From the NCBI GenBank assembly GCA_040954595.2, contig CM082576.2:15748001-15812000 (forward strand): a DNA stretch of 64,000 nucleotides. The letters run 5' to 3'. Positions 61,301 through 64,000 of this stretch are shown here, piece by piece. How positions within the stretch are numbered: the first letter of the stretch is position 1; each line of letters starts with the position of its first letter. Made by a program: the position numbers and the translations under genes. Source of the stretch: Balanoglossus misakiensis. Taxonomy: Eukaryota > Hemichordata. The notes under the pieces are model-generated. The model was not told the origin of the DNA and made no database searches. It saw only the letters and a program-made list of their open reading frames with translations.

Positions 61301-63983
61301 CAGAATAAACAAAGATAGACTACACACTGAAATTAAAAGTAACAAAACAGGAGGATATTGCAAAATTCAAGAGAAAAAAGATGTGAAAATCAATGTGTGG
61401 AACCGGCCTCGTATTAACACTAGGAAACAGTCTGTTGACACAGAACGTTCACATAAAAAATAAACCACAAATAGATGTACATATTGTATCCTGTACGGTT
61501 GCAGCAGATGCACCATTAACATTTCACATGACATCGCTTTTAATGTACGTACCCATAAAAGTCTCTTAAGCCATAGTATTCACGTTCTGTTTTGCACCTT
61601 TCAAACAGTTTGGAGTACGCCTTAGACAAGGGGGCGATGAGACTTTCCATTTCGTTAGCCGATGTAGTGATTTGCCTAGAATTAAATTTAAATATGCTTG
61701 TGAGTAAAAGAACATCTCCAAAACTATAGGGTAAACACTACATTAATGTAAATTTGAGATTAAACGTTAAAGTTAAAATTCACAGTATATATGGAGAATA
61801 CTACAGTAACTATTCAACTTAACCATACCTCGCTGTGTGCTCAATCTCTCTAGTGCTGGGAACATCCCGTATGACAAATATACCTCTGTTCATCTTCGCA
61901 GGATCTAGTGCCCAATTGGACATTCCTATGAATCCAACTTTCTTCCAAGGTTCAGGTTTTTCCGTCTCATCAATGCATCCAGATTCAAGCAAGGGGTGCA
62001 GAGCCTACAAAATGATACATTGACAACCTCAGAAATTGGCAATCTCAAAGATTTTCGGAGATACCTTTCATCATACTAGTGTCATATGTATAGCATATGT
62101 TTTATTAGCATGTCATTATCAACATTCGACCGCACACAACTTCCATCCCACTTGTAGACAAAATGAATAATCGGTCACTACTGTTTATTTATTTTGGCGA
62201 GATTATTACTTTTATACCCTACAGACGAGATGGAAGTTGAGTGCGGTCGAATGTTGATTCACTCTATATATCCACATGCAGAATAACATAAACGGTGTCT
62301 TCTATCAAACATAATTAATGGAAAATACGGTAGTGAGAGAGATAAACCTTGTCCCTTTAAGGGATACCTGTCACAATAAAGAATAGCACTCGCCTATACT
62401 ATACTCTAACACAACGTTCAATGCTAAAATGACCACGAGAAATGATTATGCAAAAGGAGGTAAAAATGCCAACCTCCAGAAAATGTGAAATTCTGCAGCA
62501 CAATGTGACATTATTCCAACACTGGTGATAGAGAACGAATGAAAATGCCAGATGGCACTCAAAGCCCTACATCTGAAGCGCTAGTGATAGAGAACGAATG
62601 AAAATGCCAGATGGCACTCAAAGCCCTACATCTGAAGCGCTACATTGGTAAATACACTGTGATCATAGCCATTCATATTCTAAAGTCCATGGGTCAAATG
62701 TACAGTGTTTACATGGCCAATTGTATATAGACAGTCAAAAAAGACACAGCACACCACAAACAATAAACAAAATGAACATAACAAAGTCAATTCCACGTCA
62801 GAAAGAGATATTTACTTCCGGCAAAAAGACCAGGCCTAGGAAGTGGTGTCAGGTTTTTCTCGCGAACTGCAGTTGGTTCTAAACTACACGTAGCTTACCT
62901 TCAGAGGCATCAGGGGCGAATCTTCAGCGAGACCTACTTCATCTAAAACTACAACACCAATATTTCTTTCTTGGCGTTGCTCTTTCTGGAACATGGCACA
63001 CTGACTGAAAGTCTCAACAATATTCTGTGGTGTAGTGTGTTGACTACATTGGCAAGACCACATTTGCACCTTTTGAAATACAACAATTATGTTATTAAGA
63101 GCGCATAAGCTAAGCAGAAGACATTCATTTCATATGATCGTACTGTCCAACTCAGACATTTGCAAGTATTATTACAATATCCAATTTTATTGTTATCATT
63201 AAAATAATTGTAATTAAACCTACCGATTTCATTTTCCGAAAGAAAGGAGACAGCGAACCGATTCCCTTCATTTCATTGTCAACAATGACTTTCGCCAGAG
63301 ATTTTGAGCTACCAGGCTTTCCGACGAGAAAGATTGGTATTCGCAATTCCAAACATATTATGACCATGAAGACGTTCTCTTTCAAGGCTTCGTTCTTGGC
63401 AATATTTGGATTGAGTTTAATCTCATTCAAGAAAACGTCTTGGCATCTGTGGAAATTTACAACAACACCTTTCAAAGGTTCGGAAAACGTTCTCCTTAAA
63501 CACGCACAACATCATTAACAGTAAATCTCTTCATAGTAAAAACAAAAAAATAAAATAAAACAATTTAAGCATCCCATATGATCGTACAGCTATAACGTGT
63601 TATACATGGAAAGACATTCGACCACTGCAGGGGGCATAATGCTTTCACCTTTTCACATTTAAATGAATAGATGAGGGGTTATTCACGAAATGTATCCTGC
63701 AACAACAACAACAACAATAACACAATTTCTAATGATTTATAGATAGATGGCATTTTCACAGTTCAATGGTCCGCGTGGTTTGCAATATACCACAAAATAG
63801 TAATCTTTATTCGTACCTGTCGATTTCAGTCTTTATTGTGTGGGGCACATTTGTTAGACTGTAGGCTTTTTTGAAACAGACTGCGATATGTTCGCGATAT
63901 GCTTCACGATTCACCAAAGACGAGTGGTAACAGACACCTACGGTCAGTATTACAGCACGTATCATCCGTATCTGCTTTGTATC
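39608..63983 (-). CDS. RNF213-like: RNF213 (mysterin)-like giant AAA+ E3 ligase, C-terminal 2,448 residues
   Basis: RNF213 is a cytoplasmic dynein-like AAA+ ring protein with E3 ubiquitin ligase activity, linked in vertebrates to antimicrobial ubiquitination, lipid droplets and vascular disease. I traced 45 minus-strand exons. Their lengths sum to 7,347 bases, exactly 2,449 codons including TGA 39610-39608, with every junction in phase. All junctions use GT-AG except one GC-AG. The order is AAA3 Walker A and B, AAA4, a helical region, RING, RZ finger, then a C-terminal region ending near an LCASQAVDLW segment. This is the order of the vertebrate protein. The 5' exons (N terminus, AAA1-2) lie beyond the right edge. 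Introns carry several transposons and microsatellites. Key segments are itemised separately. Confidence 0.93.
43558..43723. mobile_element. TTAA MITE family A copy in an RNF213-like intron
   Basis: A 166-bp relative of the element in lectin units 2-4: AGGTATACGGTCACC at the left, a GGTGACCGTGTAACCT right end, and the internal words TTTTCAGTGGGTGGCACACG and CGCGCCACCAT. TTAA at 43554-43557 and 43724-43727. It is more diverged than the array copies are from each other. Confidence 0.88.
47217..50110 (-). CDS. RNF213-like: RNF213-like exons 24-31: region up to the RZ zinc finger
   Basis: Exons 50110-49999, 49717-49343, 49016-48903, 48783-48682, 48525-48475 (51 nt), 48050-47847, 47677-47605 and 47346-47217. 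The last holds the RZ-type zinc finger shared by RNF213 and ZNFX1: WYRCKNGHPYFAGECKRPLE, then DGTCFCGAGI. The Cys, His and Cys ligands of the first half are present. The final pair is CxC where the vertebrate protein has CxxC. In RNF213 this finger is the element required for ubiquitin transfer. The intron after the 51-nt exon begins almost directly with a TGAA/CGAA/CGGA microsatellite (48264-48428). Confidence 0.92.
48264..48428. repeat. Compound tetranucleotide microsatellite, nested order
   Basis: TGAA repeats (about 48264-48350) are followed by CGAA (to about 48372), CGGA (to about 48404) and CGAA again (to 48428). The minus-strand frames of repeated Ser-Phe-Ile-His and Ser-Val-Arg-Pro are translations of this. 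It begins about 47 bases past the donor of exon 48525-48475. Confidence 0.92.
50747..51706 (-). CDS. RNF213-like: RNF213-like exons 21-23: degenerate RING finger
   Basis: Exons 51706-51615, 51527-51339 and 51001-50747. The RING reads HCAAGKHPLADPVWLFCGHL, then CCQRCL, then RSCPMDDCQKPLP. By spacing against the vertebrate RING, the second zinc ligand is Gly (CAAG where CxxC is expected). The last pair is CPMDDC, two residues wider than the usual CPxC. The third Cys, the His and the CxxC after it are kept. The exon ends at a GC donor (CAG|GCAAGT) that joins in phase to the next exon, which carries the following conserved helix (NAFFLELVSLVYLQ). The E3 activity of RNF213 is known not to require the RING, so decay here need not mean loss of function. 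Confidence 0.9.
51938..56587 (-). CDS. RNF213-like: RNF213-like exons 12-20: helical region before the RING
   Basis: Exons 56587-56470, 56222-56022, 55718-55588, 55418-54940, 54823-54371, 53666-53519, 53300-53088, 52778-52582 and 52047-51938. No enzymatic motif is expected here; in RNF213 this part is a mostly helical stalk and linker. Matching landmarks are EYRREDVFVGMDNDTIAMIV, CTPDAIARL, VNLQGFTTEREIRSVL, WMSVHIDELRLPSEDSPDI, ECGTFRRTLTIKLLNVVTPV, NLPFSWVIYESIEHL and EFRYRWVNLLIPGV. The two largest exons (479 and 453 bases) are here. The intron at 54370-53667 holds a TTAA foldback element. Confidence 0.9.
53872..54185. mobile_element. TTAA foldback element, family B
   Basis: Long inverted arms: GATACAAGACACCGTTTATG and TCGACCACACA...CTTCCATCC at the left are mirrored by GATGGAAGG...GTGTGGTTGAACATTGATTC and CATAAACGGTGTCTTGTATC at the right. 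TTAA at 53868-53871 and 54186-54189. A related, partly truncated copy is at about 62130-62356, in another intron of the same gene. Confidence 0.8.
56920..59059 (-). CDS. RNF213-like: RNF213-like exons 6-11: end of AAA3 and AAA4 module
   Basis: Exons 59059-58900, 58770-58703, 58516-58366, 58075-57968, 57550-57475 and 57108-56920. The third has RYLLLMTKTSRG and the degenerate P-loop region VIHGSPFKRDEEYTQ. The fourth is the highly conserved VCRNIKRIKICMETGQTVIL and NLYESLYDTMNQ. The fifth has VNLGLGTHR and the sixth IKNYPIPLINRLEKHFL. These are the hallmarks of AAA4 in RNF213. A simple (ATC) repeat (58312-58344) lies in the intron between exons 58516-58366 and 58075-57968. Confidence 0.92.
58312..58344. 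repeat. (ATC)n microsatellite
   Basis: Eleven ATC units in an RNF213-like intron, close to the exon ending at 58366. The poly-Asp and poly-Ser frames across it are artefacts. Confidence 0.9.
58828..58879. repeat. (CACAC)n pentanucleotide microsatellite
   Basis: About ten ACCAC/CACAC units in the intron just downstream of exon 59059-58900. Confidence 0.9.
59145..61186. mobile_element. 2 kb non-coding repeat, Helitron/Helentron-like by its end
   Basis: It fills most of the intron between exons 61675-61553 and 59059-58900. It begins near TTAAAGCTGCAAGCAGCATT and ends with a 15-bp stem hairpin (61151-61165 with 61170-61184, loop TGAG) followed by CTAA and then T, which is the 3' signature expected of Helitron-type elements (CTRR then T). 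Inside are about four degenerate direct repeats of 215-243 bp starting at about 59501, 59741, 59956 and 60199, two diverged repeats of about 290 bp around 60345 and 60585, and a 40-bp inverted pair (60851-60890 with 61055-61094, one mismatch). There is no long coding frame. The class is inferred from the end structure only. Confidence 0.55.
61553..63983 (-). CDS. RNF213-like: RNF213-like exons 1-5 of the window: AAA3 module
   Basis: Exons 63983-63817, 63446-63224, 63069-62898, 62004-61829 and 61675-61553. The second holds the Walker A loop FLVGKPGSSKSLAK. The third holds the Walker B VVVLDEVGLAEDSPLMPLK after a Cys-rich QMWSCQCSQHTTPQNI. The fourth carries the conserved KVGFIGMSNWALDPAKMNRG, and the fifth EREYYGLRDFYG. 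Walker A Lys and Ser and the Walker B Asp-Glu are all present, so this ATPase module looks competent. The first exon is complete at its 5' side (AG acceptor at 63984-63985), so further exons must lie to the right. Confidence 0.93.
62130..62356. mobile_element. TTAA foldback element, family B, partial copy
   Basis: Shares TTCGACCGCACACAACTTCC and its inverted partner, CATAAACGGTGTCTTCTATC and the AATTAATGG end with 53872-54185. The right end is complete (CCTTGTCCC then TTAA at 62357-62360), while the left arm is shortened. Confidence 0.65.
62525..62642. repeat. 59-bp perfect tandem duplication
   Basis: TGATAGAGAACGAATGAAAA begins at 62526 and again at 62585, and the two 59-base copies are essentially identical. 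It lies in the RNF213-like intron between exons 63069-62898 and 62004-61829. Confidence 0.9.
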
Positions 63984-64000
63984 CTGGAGATAATGGAAAA

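Noticed and set aside
1-64000. CRISPR arrays, bacterial operons, tRNA or rRNA genes
   Set aside because: The regular repeats are eukaryotic microsatellites and gene duplications. No tRNA or rRNA signature was recognised by eye, although a tRNA scan was not possible here.

Overview
The window is animal (metazoan) nuclear DNA: AT-rich, intron-dense, with GT-AG splice sites, poly-A signals, long tetranucleotide microsatellites, L1-type retrotransposons and many small foldback transposons. No bacterial or viral gene set is visible. The closest fit is an invertebrate, possibly a marine deuterostome such as an amphioxus or hemichordate. That assignment is inference from the repeat style, the lineage-specific lectin array and the RNF213 exon layout, and it is not proven.

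Layout. At 1-10.8 kb a small plus-strand gene of unknown function (exons 91-174, 6010-6090 and 6297 onward) is invaded by two L1-type LINEs. The first, on the minus strand, is full length and lies in an intron. The second, on the plus strand, is 5' truncated and lies inside the last recognisable coding exon, where it introduces an early stop. At 10.8-13.6 kb there are two foldback elements flanked by TTAA and a long CATA microsatellite.

At 13.6-31.3 kb there is a tandem array of about 4.2 kb units. Each unit carries one secreted C-type lectin gene with a 5' UTR exon, a signal-peptide exon, a 27-nt microexon and three CTLD/C-terminal exons. Copies 1-3 look intact. Copy 4 has a 10-nt deletion that shifts the lectin domain out of frame. 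A fifth unit is only a decayed promoter stub. A TTAA transposon present in copies 2-4 and absent from copy 1 and the stub records the order of duplication.

At 31.9-35.4 kb (minus strand) there is a five-exon single-pass membrane protein with one immunoglobulin-like domain. At 35.4-39.6 kb no gene was recognised, but there is a GC-rich palindromic element nested in a microsatellite and a short telomere-like tract.

From 39.6 kb to the right edge (minus strand) lies the 3' part of an RNF213 (mysterin)-like gene. I traced 45 exons that join into one open frame of 2,448 codons plus a stop. They run from just upstream of the AAA3 Walker A motif, through AAA4, a degenerate RING, an RZ-type zinc finger and the C terminus. 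The N-terminal part lies beyond 64,000.

The lectins, the Ig-like receptor and RNF213 are all of types linked to pathogen recognition or cell-autonomous defence in animals, so the window may be an innate-immunity neighbourhood. Functional linkage between them is inference only.
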